64,000 bases of DNA from Lycocorax pyrrhopterus obiensis (lineage: Eukaryota > Chordata > Aves > Passeriformes > Paradisaeidae). Below, piece after piece: positions 36,434 through 50,300 of this stretch. The notes beneath the pieces are model-generated. The model had not been told where the DNA came from and ran no database searches. It worked only from the letters and a program-made list of their open reading frames with translations. Position numbers and translations under genes: made by a program. Where the stretch lies: the NCBI GenBank assembly GCA_014706295.1, contig JACSVZ010000002.1, positions 131,387,431 through 131,451,430 of the forward strand, in the 5' to 3' direction. The number at the start of each line of letters is the position of its first letter. The stretch's first letter is position 1.

Positions 36434-39400
36434 GTTGAGAAAAACAATGGTCTGTCCAGCACCCTGCAGTTGTGCTTCACTTGGTGGCATGCTTCTTTTG
36501 GCTGAAGGATTTTCAGAGGCGTTCAAAATTGTTATACACCCAGCACTCACACAGATTTCCTGGATGATGTGCGCCAGAATATTACATTTGGAATATCTGG
36601 AAATCCTGGCCAGGATCCTTTCTAGTTTCCTCTGCTCTGCAGTGCTGCAGTAAGCATTCCCAACTGCACCCCTGGATGTGGTCACACACATCCCTCTCCT
36701 GTTTGTTGACATATGGAATGGATAGCTAACAGCTTTATTGACATTTCTGTAAAGGGTGCAACTGTCATGACAAAAAGATACCCAGGCATCCAATTTAGCT
36801 ACAAATTTACCTCTGTCATACTGACCCTAGACCTGCAATTCTGAAATGTACTGCCATAACCAATACCAGATTTTTACAGTATGGATATTAACAACTTCAC
36901 ATATTCCCACATGCTTCTTTGTCATCCTTTTTGGATCTTCCTTTTCTGGTATAGCACATTTTGAGTATGAAGTGATACAGCCAATCAGTAATAAAGCACT
37001 TGGATGGCTTCTGTATCAGTGATCAAGAAAACAGTGTCAAAATTGGGGAATAAGGAGGGGAGCTGAAAGAGAGGAGGTTTTAAATTTCATGTAGTGCTGT
37101 CTAATAATACATTGTCAGAAGATGAAGCAACATCATCTACATCTGGATGAGAAAAGAAAATAGTCATAGTTCCATTTTCACATCCAAAAGCTTATGAAGT
37201 GACAAATGGTGTTTATCCTATCTGGAAAAAATGTTATTCTTAATTGTAATACTGTCACTGCTGCCAGCTCTCACAGATTCAGTGTGTGGCTCATGACAAA
37301 TGGTGTCTTTTCAAGCCCTGGTTTGATTACATAGGAATCTCAACAATGCTTTTCTTTTAAGCTTGGAAGTATCTCTTAGAGCAGAACCTGAAGACTGAAG
37401 ACTGAAAGACAGAGGATTCACTATATATTGATGTTTTAAAATCTCATTATTTTTAAGGAAGTGTGATAATTTCTTCTTATTTTTTGGTTTTCCAAGTTAG
37501 TAATACCACACTCTGGAAAAGGAAGGCACGATATACACAGGTAGACAGACACACATTTGTTGTCACTGTGTCTCTCTGCAGAAAATCACATTTATCAATG
37601 CAAGCCTTGTATTTTTACACACATATCAAATGCTTACATATATAGAAGGTCGAGGAAAATGTAATTATACTTCTGTTTGTTCACCTGATTACATTTCCTA
37701 CACTCATCTGGGATGATACATGCATAATACCCCGAAGATTATCCATACCATAAGATCACAAGGAGAAACTTTCTGGGAGAAATCTAATAATGTGATTTTA
37801 AAAAAAACCCAACAAACCAAACCTCAGAAAAACCAGCTCGTACGTCATTAGACACTAGATTTTTCACATTAAGAAAGCAAAACTAGAAATGAAGAAAACT
37901 TTCATGAGATAATTAGCTGCAGTTGAAGATTGGTGGGAATATGCAGGTAAATCCAATGCTTAACTGAAGGCAATTGGTGCACATATTTTGACATATATAT
38001 TTTTATTGGACATCAAAGAGCATTGAAAAGGGGAACTGTCCATGTCATAGTTTCTTGAAAGTGCTGGGCACTCATTCACATGCAGAGCAGCTGTGCTTCC
38101 TAGCTAGTGAGCCATCACTTACTGTGACTGTGCAGCACTTCACAGAAACAAGGGGACAACGCATGAGCAGGAGAGAATCTTTCTGTCCCCCAGACAGCAA
38201 CAGCCAGCTTTGCCCTGTCGCAGTCAGCTTTAGGGAATGCTGTTGTAGAATGCAGGAATGTCTGACTGTGGGGTTTTGGCTTGAAATAGATCTTGGTCCA
38301 GTCTGAATAAACATTTTAATGCTTAGCCACAGAAAGATGTCAAGAGGATGGTTTCACACACTGGAATTAGAATATTTCTTGTAAACATTAGCACAACTTA
38401 GTTCCTTTGAATGTGGAGGTGCCTCGCCACAGGGGAACACAGAGTTTATGGTCATGCTGGCACTCTTCCTCTGGCACACAGAACACCAAAAGCAATAAAC
38501 ATAGGAAGATGAAGCCAGGCAGAGGGGAGGTGAGCTATGGGAGCAGCTGAGTGTACTGTGGCTCCAGGCTGGGGCTGGGAAGGTCACTGTTGAGATGGCA
38601 CTAATTTCCATCTATACAGAGCTTTGAGATCCTTGCTTGGACCATGCTGTGGAAGCATGAGTCCTTGTAGATAACAGTGCCCTGAGTGGAAAATTCGGGA
38701 GGAGCCTGGCCAGAGGAAGCCTTTGGAGTCACTGAAGGAGTCCCTCAAACATGCTGCCTGGTGTTCAGCAGCAGGGAGTGTGTGAGTGAGTGTTCAGTGG
38801 CTCAGCCCCGGTGCGCTGGCAGACTGCCAGGGCAGGTACTCATTTGGGCCATCCCAAATCTTCTGCGGTTAAAAGGACCCAAATTATCAAAATGACAGAT
38901 TATTTAAAGTGAGTCATTTCACCCAGCTGATTCCAACAGAAGGATATTTGGGAGCAGTGTCACCAACATGCTGAAGGGACAGCTGTCTCCACCAGAGATG
39001 AGCAGCAGGAACTATTATTTGGTTTGAGAATAGCAGGGTACCACATACACCCTTCTAGAAACAATCATGGGATATGCAGAGAACAGGGCAACTAGTTTCC
39101 TTCAAGGATTTCAAGTAAAGGCTTGGTGGTGGCTGTATTTAGCAGACAGATATTTACTGTGAAGTAAACAACACAGTTTTACAAAGGCTGTGGGGCTACT
39201 GTCGAAATGTGAAGGTGCTGAGACACTGCTTTGTGGGATTCAGACCAAGACCCTTTGTGGCATTGCCAATTGCCAATCCACACAAGGAAAAAGCAGAAAA
39301 AAATCCATGCATCCACCTATCAAGGCAACTAGCTCTTGCTAGTCCCCTTTCCTGCCAGCACTGGCAGCTGTGGGAGGTGTAGTAGGGTGAACGCCACCAT

Positions 39401-41559
39401 GCGTGGTCAGACAGGGTCAGACAGGAAAGAAGGCTGTGCATGGTAGCAATGTGAGGGCAAGGAATGGCCCTGTTGTGGGAGGCACTGTGCTCCCAGCCTC
39501 TGCCCAAAATGAGTAGATCCTTTTCTTTACACTTTTGGAATATTACAGTGGAAGAAGCTAAGGCAATGGTCCTGTAATGTCTCCGGGTACATTTTTGTCT
39601 CTGCTCAGCAGCAGGTGAAAAACAGCTGGATTGAAGGATAGAATGGGTGTAAAAATTTGGGCTGTACCTCTTGTTTCCAGCAGAACCCATCCTTATTTAG
39701 AGCAATTCATAGAAAATAGTAGATTCCCTTTGGATTTACACCAGAATAGGAAAGCAGAAGCTCCTGAGAAGTCCATGTTCCCAGAAGAGCTATGTACTTT
39801 AGTACAAAGCACACCCACCCTTTTCTCTGGCCTCTTCTTTAGGATGACTCATGCAGATTTCTGCTTGCTGTTGCCTTCGATCACTCCAGTGAGTCTGCTG
39901 TGATTCAGCCATTCTCATTTTGAACTCCCTTAGAGCATTTAGTCAATCCCAGCTTACCAAGATCGGAAACTAATGAAAACAACATGACACAATTTCCAGA
40001 GATGCCTGGTATGCTTAATGCTCAGCCACCTTTCTCTGCTGAATTGTCACACAGCTTCTCTGCAGGAACACGATCAACTCTAACATTCTTGCCACTGTTG
40101 GAACATCCCCAGGCGTGGGGATGTTTGCCACCATCTCCATTGAATAGTTCACATTCCAACCAAGTATTTTTTACCACGTTATGAAGAAAATACGATGTTA
40201 CACACACTTGAAATAGCTGGGAATAATATTTTACAGGGCCAGATGGTATAGAGCTGTCACTGTGCACCTCGAGAGTCATGTCTTTCCTCTAAGAAGAGGA
40301 TGTCCTATCTGAAACAGAAAGATGCAAAATTAGGAAGGGTCCATCTCCAAAGATGTTCAGCATGTGGAGCAGATGAGTCAGAAACTTCTCTGTTTAGACC
40401 TGGAAAGCTGAGAGGGGGTCACGTCTATGAGCTCAAGTACATGTTTGAGTGGGAAAATAGCTATAAAGGGGATCTTGAAAAAAACAGCTGATAGGGAGAA
40501 GCAGAGAAATGTGTCTACAGATCAGCCTGGCTTTTTGCAGTAAACAATATAAATAGATACTTGACCAGGACAACAAGCTGCTTTAAGAGGGAAGAGATGA
40601 AGGAAAAGAAAAAACACTAATCTTGTTGATTAGAAAGTTTCATTACATTTTGCAAAGGCCTGAAGGAACTATGGGATGAGGAAAGACTTGTTTTGGGGAA
40701 GGTTGCCAATTGAGCTGTGATGTTATTGTAAAAAAAACTATTTTGGTTCTTGCGCAAGTCTTGGGAGGCAGTTTTTAAAATTCCAGGGAAAAGAGAAACC
40801 AAAGCAGCAAGATCAAGTGGAATCTCTTTTCTGTCTTCTTTTGTGAGCAATAACAGCTCAAGTTACAAATGAAGATTATTTGTGTTCAGGATTCAGCATG
40901 CTACCTTTTCATTTCCAGTGCACATCTGTGAACCATCGAAGTAGTTCTACAGCAAAAACAGGAAAGATGAATGATGACATTACCCAGTGAAACAAATTAA
41001 GGCAAAAAAAATTCCAAAGACAACCAAACAATCCTGTTTGGAAGGAAACTCAAAACAGAGAGTTTTCCCCCTATAAAGAGCATAAAGGGCACACATATCG
41101 TTTCTTCTCCTTTGGGACACAACTGCAAACCACATAATGGAAAAAGACACTCAAAACAAGTTGGCTAGAAGAAAGGAGCAAATGCGTGGCTCGTATGGAA
41201 ATACCTCAGCCCTGTTGCTGATCTCAGGTCCTCTGCTTCTTCTCAAGTAAAAGCTCCAGCAGCACTGCACACCCACGGATTGGATCAGCCATTGTCTCAT
41301 GAGTGACAGAGCAAAAATTTGACTTCCGTAGAACACAGGACATTGCCTGGCCATCTGGAGAGCCTTCTGGGCACATGGTGTGAGGAGATCAGAGGAACAA
41401 TCCTGGTCCTTGTGACAAGTTGCTTTGGGGTACTACCAAAATCTTCAACAAAGCCTTTGGTTTCCTGGAAACAAATGCTTTTCTTTTAGGCAAGTTTCTC
41501 CCTCACTTCCAGGTGACCAGATTTCACACCCACCTCTATTCTGTGAAAGATAAGCTCAT
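36434..41559. other. Stretch without recognised genes
   Basis: AT-rich DNA with scattered frames, the largest 39196-39690 on the minus strand (164 codons, no recognisable motif). A 126-codon minus frame (36413-36793) abuts the LTR start. No purine-rich tract lies there, so it is not retroviral interior. One short inverted repeat is listed separately. Confidence 0.55.
40102..40125. repeat. Perfect 10-bp inverted repeat, 4-nt loop
   Basis: AACATCCCCA at 40102-40111 pairs with TGGGGATGTT at 40116-40125 around GGCG. A G-T wobble could extend it by one pair. Confidence 0.85.
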
Positions 41560-41896
41560 TAAAAGGTTGTGATCACGCCACACCCATCTCCTCTCTAATG
41601 TGAGCAATCCTGGCTTTCCAGGCTTTCCTCTTGAGGAAGCTGATCCCTTTGTCCTTTTTGCTTGCCCTTCTCTAACCCGCTGTATTCTTGCAATGCAGAG
41701 ACCAGAACCACACACACTACCCCAGATGTGGGTGCACCACGGTGGAAGAGCCTCCCTGAAGATGTTCACCATTTTCCTGGCTTTCTGGCTGCCACGGCAC
41801 ACTGAGCTAAGTTTTTAAGAAAATAGTCCATGGTGAGTCCAACAGCATTTGAGGGGTGGCTGCCAGTTGTGAGTTCAGAACCATGTAAACATGATT

Positions 41897-41920
41897 CAGA
41901 TTATTCTACAGATTATTCTA
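41897..41920. repeat. Tandem 12-bp duplication
   Basis: CAGATTATTCTA is present twice in direct tandem with no spacer, within the old LINE region. It is probably a replication-slippage event. Confidence 0.85.
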
Positions 41921-43202
41921 CCCAGGACATCACCTTGGTGAATGCTGAAGCTCATGTGCCACCCTTCTGCCCCCTCCCTTGGCTTTGTTAAGTACTTCTG
42001 GGGTTCTTCACCTACAGCTCAGCACTTCACCAGACAACTGAGCTTGCCATTGACTGCAAACCACATACACCCCCATACTCCACGCTGCTGGTGAGGATGT
42101 TGAGTAATACCAGAGTGACTTCTAGGGCTGCTGTTGCTGCTGCTTCTCCATCCTAAAAAAAGTCACAGTTGAGCCCTTACCTTTCTTTTCCATTTTCGAA
42201 GCGCAAAAGGACCTTTCATTCAGTCCATGATGACTTAGTATCTTCACAGCCTTTGTTGACAAACTGCCAAAAGCTACCTGAAAATCTAAATACAGTATGT
42301 CCAGTATCTCTACATTCTTGTTACCACCCCTTTGAACTTCCAGCAGACTGGTTGCAAGGTTGTCCCTCACAGAAATCATGTTGACTGCTTCCCTTGACAT
42401 CACACTTCCCTGTGTGTACGTGGTCTTTTGGCTCTGCTGTTGTAGGATGGATGGAAGTCAAACTCCCTGGCCCGTTGTTTCCCAAGACCCCTCTAGCTGG
42501 GGGGCTACAGTGGCAGCTCTGCCCTCCTCCTTCTCCCCCACAGAGGCCACTTGTAATGACAGTTTACACACCTTGGGCCACCAGTTCTGCAGCTTCACAC
42601 GTGAACTATTCTGTCAGCAGTGCCTGGTCCTACTGGTTTACTGACCTCCAGCTTATCTGTTTGGTCTTTTATTTCCTGGGAATTCAATTCAGGTTGCACA
42701 AACTCCTCTGAAGAATTGCTATCAAGAATATGCTGGGTTTGGGGCTCTCTCTCATATCTTCACCAGAAAAGACTGGAACATTAAACCCAGTGAGCATTTC
42801 TGCTGTCTTCTTGTCTTCCCCAAGTGGCCTTTTACATATTTGTCCTCAAACTAGTTGGCTTCCTGCCTTTGCTATATAAAGAACTATTTACTATCAGTCT
42901 TTGCAAGGCTCAACTCACATTATTTTGTAGCCCTTTTAATTTCTGGTATATGGTTGACTTGCCTTATTTTACGGGCTTTCCTGTTCTCCTAATTTGGGTA
43001 AGCTTCCCATTTTTTAAACATTAACTTACTGCTTGTGATAGCATCCTTAATGTACCTCTTGAGCTTTGAAATGGCCTTTTTGAGTCACATTGTTTTCTTT
43101 TCAAATTGTGTCAAAATTTTCACCTGAGATTTTAATACAGTATTTTTTTAAAAGCATCCAGGCTGCCTGTTCCCTTCTGGCTTTTGGACCTCTCTGTTTA
43201 AG

Positions 43203-43258
43203 ACTTGCTTCCTTTCTTTCTTTTTTTTTCTTTTTATTTTCTTTTTTGTTTTTTTAAA
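43203..43258. repeat. Pyrimidine-rich low-complexity tract
   Basis: An almost pure T/C stretch about 55 bases long. Its complement makes a spurious lysine-rich open frame. Confidence 0.85.
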
Positions 43259-43584
43259 TCTCATTTTTATATACCTCTCTTGAAAATGAATATCCATATG
43301 CTGAATCTGCTTGGGTTGTTCTCTCCCACAACACTGCCCTAACTGTACTGTGATTACTGACACAGAATTGCTCTCCCAGTAGGTTCTCTGAAGTAGGTTC
43401 TGTGTGCCACCCAACACCAACTCCAGAATAACATCTTTTTGTGGGTTCTATGGCTAGGTTTGGTTTGTTTTCTTTTTTAAACAATCTTTTATTTGTGTCT
43501 GTGCATCTCATGTTGATAAAGATTCAAATGTGGATCATCCTAGAACCTGTCTTACACATGTAGCTTTAATCTCACTTAACAGTT

Positions 43585-43870
43585 CACAGAATCAAACTTA
43601 GTTGAGGTTGGAAGATACCTCATCAACCCACCTCTGCTCAGAGGAGGATCAGGCATAGCAGGTTGCTCAGGGCTGTGTTCAGTTGTCTTTTGGGTATCTC
43701 TAAGGATGGAGGTTTCACAACCCCTCTAGCAAACTGTTCCACTGTTAGACCATGTTCACAGTGAGAGATATTTTTCTTACATTTAAATGGAATTTCCTGT
43801 ATTTCGGTTTCTGCCCATTGTCTCTCACCCTTTCTTTAAATATCTTTGAGAAACCCCCTTTAAGTAATTG
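43585..43870 (-). repeat. CR1 LINE 3' end
   Basis: Starting TTCACAGAATCAAACTTAG and TTGAGGTTGGAAGATACCTC, the plus strand reads as the antisense of the CR1 3' terminus, followed by GATGGAGGTTTCACAACCCC and TTTCTGCCCATTGTCTCTCA. The element is on the minus strand with its 3' end near 43585. It is 5' truncated near 43870. Confidence 0.85.
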
Positions 43871-43964
43871 CAGTGACAGGGTTCTGAGAGATCTCAGCAC
43901 GGCCTGGCCAGGTTTTTAATTCATGATGGTCCTTTTCTTTGTTAGGATCCATGTAAACATCCCC

Positions 43965-44375
43965 TCTGTTTAGTACTCATGGGACTGCATTTGGACTACT
44001 GTGTCCAGTTTGGGGCTCCTAGTAGAACACTGACAAACTGGAGAGAGTCCAGTATAGGGTCACCAAGATAGTAGTGGTGATGCAGGACTTACTGTGGGAG
44101 CAGGGACTGAGAAAACTGGATTTGTTTAACCTGGAGAAGAGAAGGTTGAGGGAAGGTCTTTGTGCTGCATACATCTTCCTTACGGGGAGTTGCAGGAAAG
44201 ACTGAGTTACGTGCTTCTTGGATGTGCATAGCAATAGGAGAGAAATTCCAGCTGGACATATGGGAAAAAATTTCATGGGAGTACTTAACCAGAGGAACAG
44301 GTTGCTCAGAAAGGTGGTGGGATCTCTGTACTTAAAGACACTCTACACCTGGCTGAACTAGGCCCTGAGAAACAT
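43965..44375 (+). repeat. CR1 LINE 3'-region fragment, plus orientation
   Basis: Sense-strand CR1 phrases appear in order: CTACTGTGTCCAGTTTGGGG, GAGAGAGTCCAGTATAGGGT, AACCTGGAGAAGAGAAGGTT, and AACCAGAGGAACAGGTTGCT. The 3' terminus normally reading TTGGACTAGATGATC is degenerate, with only GCTGAACTAGGCCCTGAGA left. It is the only clear plus-strand CR1 in the window. It lies about 95 bases from an oppositely oriented copy covering an overlapping part of the 3' region. Confidence 0.88.
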
Positions 44376-47300
44376 GAAGTAACTTAGAAATTAGTTATGC
44401 TTTGAGCAGTAATTCTTCCTCCACCCTTGTTTTTGGCATACCTTTTCCTTAAAGCTCACCTATAACTTATGGCAAGATAATTGCCTTCTCTGGGTATAAG
44501 CATTTGTGAATGCCAGGCTTCATTCCCAGTCAGAGCAGAGAGCACGGTTAATGACGCAGCTCTCTGGTAACAGAATGTGTTTGGCATCTCCCACTGCCTC
44601 ACAGTGCTTGGAAGCATAAAGCTGAGTGCCCTCCAGGGCAGTGAGGGCAAGTCCAAGATTAATAACTCTTCCACTACAAGGCAAGATGGAAAAGACCCAG
44701 AACAGTCATGAAAACATTGCTCCTTTGCAGGCAAACTTATCCCTGCTTTTCCATACTTTCATGTAATCCACCCACCACAGAAAGTTGCTAACTAGGACTT
44801 CGAAAGTAAAATGTGTATTAAATGAATGGGTTTGGCAAAGGGAACATCTGTTTATGAGTAACTTCTTGTTCTCTACATATGATAATGGTTATGGATTAGT
44901 GTGCAGAATACTGAACTTGTTTACAGCTCCTAGGAACTGAATGTTTTGAATCATTAACAAGGAGCGTTTTCAAATGCAGAATTTCTCATCAACACAAGCG
45001 TTGCTGCTTTTCCCCTCCCTCAATAGGTGCAATTCAATTTGCAAAGTAAATATCAGTGAGAGTCACTTAACATCACTCTTTCGGCAGCCACAGAGATCAA
45101 CATTTTTATTGTCACAGTCTGTTCTATTTAGTATATTGATATTCATGACAGTTACCCAGCAAAAACAGAACCATTTTCACATGGTCTCTGAAAGATATTC
45201 CAGTTTTAATCTGACATGACACCAAAAAAAGTAGGAAATATATACTGGAGGGTGGAGGGGAGGGTGCGGAATGTGTCTGCTTGTTAAAAAATAAACCTGG
45301 GAAATAGAGAATCTAAAATGAAATTAACTCTAGCTCAGACTATATTTTTTTGCACTTCTTTCTCCTTACAGAAGGGTAGTCCCTTCTAAGGGAGACAGGC
45401 TAACCACAAGATTAATGAGGAGGACTCTGCATCTAGTGCTCTTCTTTAAAGAGTTTTCCATGATCTGACTCTCACGTTTTCAGCTCAGATGCTTCCTTCT
45501 CCTCTTGCTTTTCACTCTACTCTTTAGGCAGCTCATTCTCTTGTGGAGATACTGCCTATAAAAGCAATAAATAACTTTTTAGTAAACGTACATGTATGTA
45601 AATCCCAGCTAGTTGTTAGGCTGACTTAAGCTCCGGCCCGTGTTAAACACAGGTTTGTAGGGCTGCGGATTTGCTGAGCTCCCTACAGACAGCAAGTGGC
45701 TTTTGCTTGTTTCTCCCTGTCATTTTCATGTGGTATTGCCTCTGCCTTGATGCTTATTTTCTCTAGATTGCAACGTGAGCCTCCTGAATGCCACCACTAG
45801 TGTGTGACTGGGAGGTCTGCATTCCAGTTCCCCATATGAGCTGGGAGCAGAGAACAGTCCATGACATATTCCAGTAGGAATGCCTTTTTTAAAAGAGCTT
45901 TTTGGCAGCACTCCAAACACAGCAAGTGCGGGATGAGGATCTGATTTCACCTCTAATGCAAGAAATATTCATGTGAAAACTTCTCTTCCACAGAAGAGAT
46001 TGCAAAAACAGTTAAGAGTTGTAATTAGTTTCCCTGCATTATCTGATTTTGATGAGCATGCACCACACCCTCCACAACCACACGCACGCCCTCTCATAGC
46101 TCAACTAATCTGAAGGGAATCGGTTGTGTGGTTTTTCCTGCATCAGAAGAGATACTCAAAATGACTTGGGGATGGCTGGGCAAGTTTATCAGACAAGATG
46201 ACAAGAAAAAAGTATTAAATCATAAGAAAATTCACATGACTGTATTTTGGACTTCTTATTACTACTTTGCCCATTTCAGAATCTGAGGAAGACTCTAGCT
46301 AGCACGTGCAGTGGTCTCTGAGCAAGCAAGCCCAGGACCAATGCCCAGGCCACCTTTAAACCAGCTATCCCTGAGAGAACGTTTTTCGTAAAACAACTAA
46401 CCCATTCTCTACTCAGCAGTTTCCAAGAAAGACCTACCAAAAATAAGCCCAGGGACTAGTATTCACCTCTACTAGCTACTAAAAATCAGCAGATCAGCAG
46501 AGACTTTTGCTTCATGTCATCCTGCAATGTTTCACACATCCTTCACTTGCTAATCCCTCACAGTCTCAGTACTTCCTACCTTGCTGTATACCACCTCTCC
46601 CCTTACCACACCCTCTGTGGTCCATGGGTGTCTTACCTTAGTCTATTAAAATTATTGCATGAAAAATAAACTGATCTCAAAGCAATTATTCCTAACCAGT
46701 ACCATGAAAATTGCTGCTTGTCTCAGACCTATAATACAAGCTCAGATTCCCAAAGTTTTATGTATAGTTTTTGAGTGCATAGATAGGTTGGTCTCCTGTA
46801 AAATTAAACCCACAGTCCTGTCCTCATTTGTGTCCTTAGACCTTCAGAGCTATTATGATGATATGTAATGTCAGGGACTGGACACAGGGACTTCCCATTA
46901 TTACAGGAAGGCTTAGGCTCCCTTACGGAACCAAATCACTCAAACAACAAAGATTTAAACTCAAAACAAAGGCAGAGTGGCTCCTTTGCTATCGCTGGTG
47001 GTTTGTGTGAATGTTAAAGACATGCAGACACAGCAGAGAAAAAAAAATTTAGCAACTATATGCGGACAAACATAGAAGTCTTCATAGCAGGAAAAATCCC
47101 CCACCCTCGTAGAGACTTCTGGCTGAAAGATAATGTCTTTGTTCCCAGCTCCAAGATGCTGTCACTCCTATTTGATTTCTTCTGCTCTAAAAGAAGCAGA
47201 CTTCTGCACATGCTTTGTAAATGAAAGGGATTGCATTGAAAAAACGTTCACTGTATGTTTTTCTTCTTAACAAAAAGTGCTTGTGGGGTCCCTCCCTTCA

Positions 47301-50300
47301 ATCAACAGCTTGTCAAAAAACATCAATAGTAACACTGAAGGAGTTTGATGTGTTACCTTCATCCCTATTAGGTGTTATTGATCCAGAGGAAGGAAAACTA
47401 AGTTGCACTGGATGGATGCTGGAGTCCCTGAGCACAGACTGTCTATATTGGAACTGATCAGATATTTGAGCTTTGATAACTTTGTTCATAAATGTTCCAA
47501 CACACTGTTAAAGAGAGGATACAGCCTGTGGCAGATATGAGCCTGAGAGTTCCTCTTGGAAAGATTAAATCTACCATCTCTTCTAGGGAGACTGCACAGT
47601 AAGGAAAATTACAAACTTGAAAACATTCCAACTCATCTTCCAAAAGCAAAACCACATATCAAAATGTTATAATCTACTCATTTTTATATTTAAAAGTGCA
47701 AGTATTTTTAAAAGTTCAAGATTATTTCCATCCAAAAGCTCTAGAAAAATAAACCATCCATCTGGGTCTCGAATTGTTATATAGGTATATCTACTTACAG
47801 GTACAAAATGTGTAAGAATATAATAGGGTGTTTTGCAAGTGTGAAACTTCCAAAGTTAAACACCTTTAATAAACCATCTTCTCCAATGCTGACTGGATAA
47901 TCTAAAACCACAATTAAGAACCCCAAATATCTTGAACTCTGCCTTACTCCTCATTGTATCACACTGATTTTTTTCCTCCTATGAAGACCTCAGGATAACA
48001 GAGATGTGAAAAGAGGCCATGGGGGACAACTGTGTGACATCAGCTCCTGATGACAGTTACCACAGTGGCAGAGCTGACAGTGGAAATGTAAGGTGCCATG
48101 GCAGCTGGGTGCCTGACCCTTTCCCCTGTCTCTGAGCTGTAAAAAACTCCTTTACTTAATTCTTCTTAGGGATCAGGCTTCTTAGGTCTGTTGTCACAAG
48201 CTATCAGAAATACTGGTCTTATTACCATGACATATAACTATTTATTAAGGCTAATAGTCTAACAGCTAACACCCCCCTGCCAATTTGTGCATAACCTCTC
48301 ACACACAATGTCTTTCTAAACCTGAAGATTTATTAACAGAAAATGAAAACGTGAAAATATCAGGGTGATGGAAAAAACCTGAAACCCCTTTGACTCAATC
48401 ACCCCTCTGAATGCGTCAGGCAGCACATTTTCTACCGCCAGCCATAGCAGGCAGATCTGGGCAGGCTTCTTTTGTGACCATGAACTGTACTCTGAGAGTA
48501 TAAACACAAGATAAGAACCTCTCCAGACCTGGAGGGCCACAGCACTGCCTGCTGTGGCATCTTTCACTTCCAGCAAGCAGTGGAGAGCAGAGGGGTAAAG
48601 GATGGGAGCCCGCTGGGAAGCGGGACTGTGCGGCTGGGACAGGGGCCTGTGTTGAACTCTTGAAGACAAAAGGCTTTCCTGTACATGAAGAGCATTTTAA
48701 AAGCTTCCTCTCATGGCCTGAGAGTTCACATGTTTGGTAGACAGACTCTACGAAAGCTATTTAAAAACTTTGCTTGCCTGATTTGAACACAGTGGCCCCG
48801 TTGAAGAAAGTGACATTTTTCTCTGGAGATACATCCTGGCTAGGATGTGGTAAAGCATTTTTTGAAAAAAACTTTGTTAGCAGTCTAGCAGGGACATCCT
48901 CCCCTTCCACACCCCCAAAAAGGGCGGGTGGGGGTGGTACTGGGCCAGTGCAAATGGCTGGGCAGGAAATGAAGAACCAGGAAGGGGGGTGGGATACAGG
49001 GATCAAAGCAAGGATCAGTATTTGAGCAGAACCAGAATCAAGCCAGCAAATATGTTGTAACAAAAGACTCCCTGGAATTCCCAGGGTGTCTGTGGGAAGC
49101 CAAGTCCTCTTAGGTTCCTTGGGAACTCCCAAATGTGCCTGTGGTGTCCAAAGGCAGCTTTAAGCATCCTTGGGCCTCACCCAAGTACAAGCCAGTTACA
49201 AGTCAGGATGGTCAATTTTTGACCATCAAATCCATGAAGCAATCTTCCCTGTATTCACCAACCAATTTGGGAACTGGATATAAAAGAGTCTTCGCAACAT
49301 TCAAGACAACGTAGTTTAACACTGATAGCTAACACACAGATGGCAGCATGGCTTTTGCTGCTCCACATGCTCTCTCCAAATGCCCTGTAGCTACCAACAG
49401 CATAAAAATAAATTCCTCCTGCTTCTCATTTTGCTATCACCATTATCCACAGTATGAGCATGCCCACATCTGGATGGCTGGAGATAAGTATTATTCTATT
49501 CCAGTAGTGAGCAGGGGCCAGGACCTTACTGTGGTAGGCACTGGTTACCCAGGCAGAGGCAATGCCCACTTGGAAGAACTCAAGACTGCAATGGAAGATG
49601 AAAATGGAAAGATGAAATATTGAATGTTCATTTGAATGCAGCCTGGAATTATCTGAAGGAGAATGATCAGGGCCCGTTTTTTCCCCACGATCACCTCTTC
49701 AGACTTGGCTGACAGAATGATGTCTAGGACACTGCCAGGCAGATGAGAGCATTTTCCATCCATAATTAACCATCTCTGGCAAAAGAGGTGATGAAGAAGC
49801 AGGCAGCAAAGATTTTATGTGATACTTAGGACAGATTTACACCTCTTTGTACTGTCTGAATGATGCAAAGAAGATAAAGGCCACTATCACTGAAAGCATT
49901 TTGATCTTGTAGCTGATCGTGAAGTCTGCTCCAAAACTGATTACCACTGCCCCTCTTGCCACACACAAAAGCATCACAGTCACAAGACACTGACAACCAC
50001 ATGAGCTCAAAGTCTGAAGTCTCATTCTTGCTTTTTTTTCCTGTGGGAAGTCCCTGTTTAGATCAAATGCATCATTACTGTGGGAGACACAAAAGCAGAG
50101 CTTTATAATTTATGATTATAATCTGTTTTGGGACATACTTTGCATTTCAGAGGTGTTAATCTCAAAATACTGGCCAACTTCTTTGTCTTCACAACATCCT
50201 TCTATTTCAGAAATTACAGTGGTTGCAGTGTGAGGAAGTTCTTTCTTTACTTTTTGATTTAAAGTTGCTGGGTGGTCCTGCACTGAGGGGGCCATGTAGA

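Larger units (their letters stand above)
41560..43440 (-). repeat. Ancient CR1/L3-like LINE, decayed
   Basis: Read on the minus strand, 42403-42122 encodes a decayed reverse-transcriptase segment. It includes ILYLDFQVAFG, compared with the CR1-clade motif VYLDFSKAFD, followed by LSHHGLNERSF, which resembles the HGL...W part that follows. Upstream of it on the minus strand (43440-42500), text resembles the antisense of the region between endonuclease and reverse transcriptase in old CR1/L3 elements. On the other side (41560-41830) there are phrases typical of the 3' half. Stops and indels break every frame, so it is inactive. It appears much older than the CR1 fragments beside it. Boundaries are approximate. 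Confidence 0.65.

Noticed and set aside
36413..36793. A 126-codon minus-strand frame leading into the LTR as a possible env remnant.
   Set aside because: No purine-rich tract precedes the LTR start, the GTTGA duplication ends exactly there, and the peptide shows no env-like feature.
43203..43420. A lysine-rich minus-strand frame.
   Set aside because: It is created by a T/C low-complexity tract and the old LINE.
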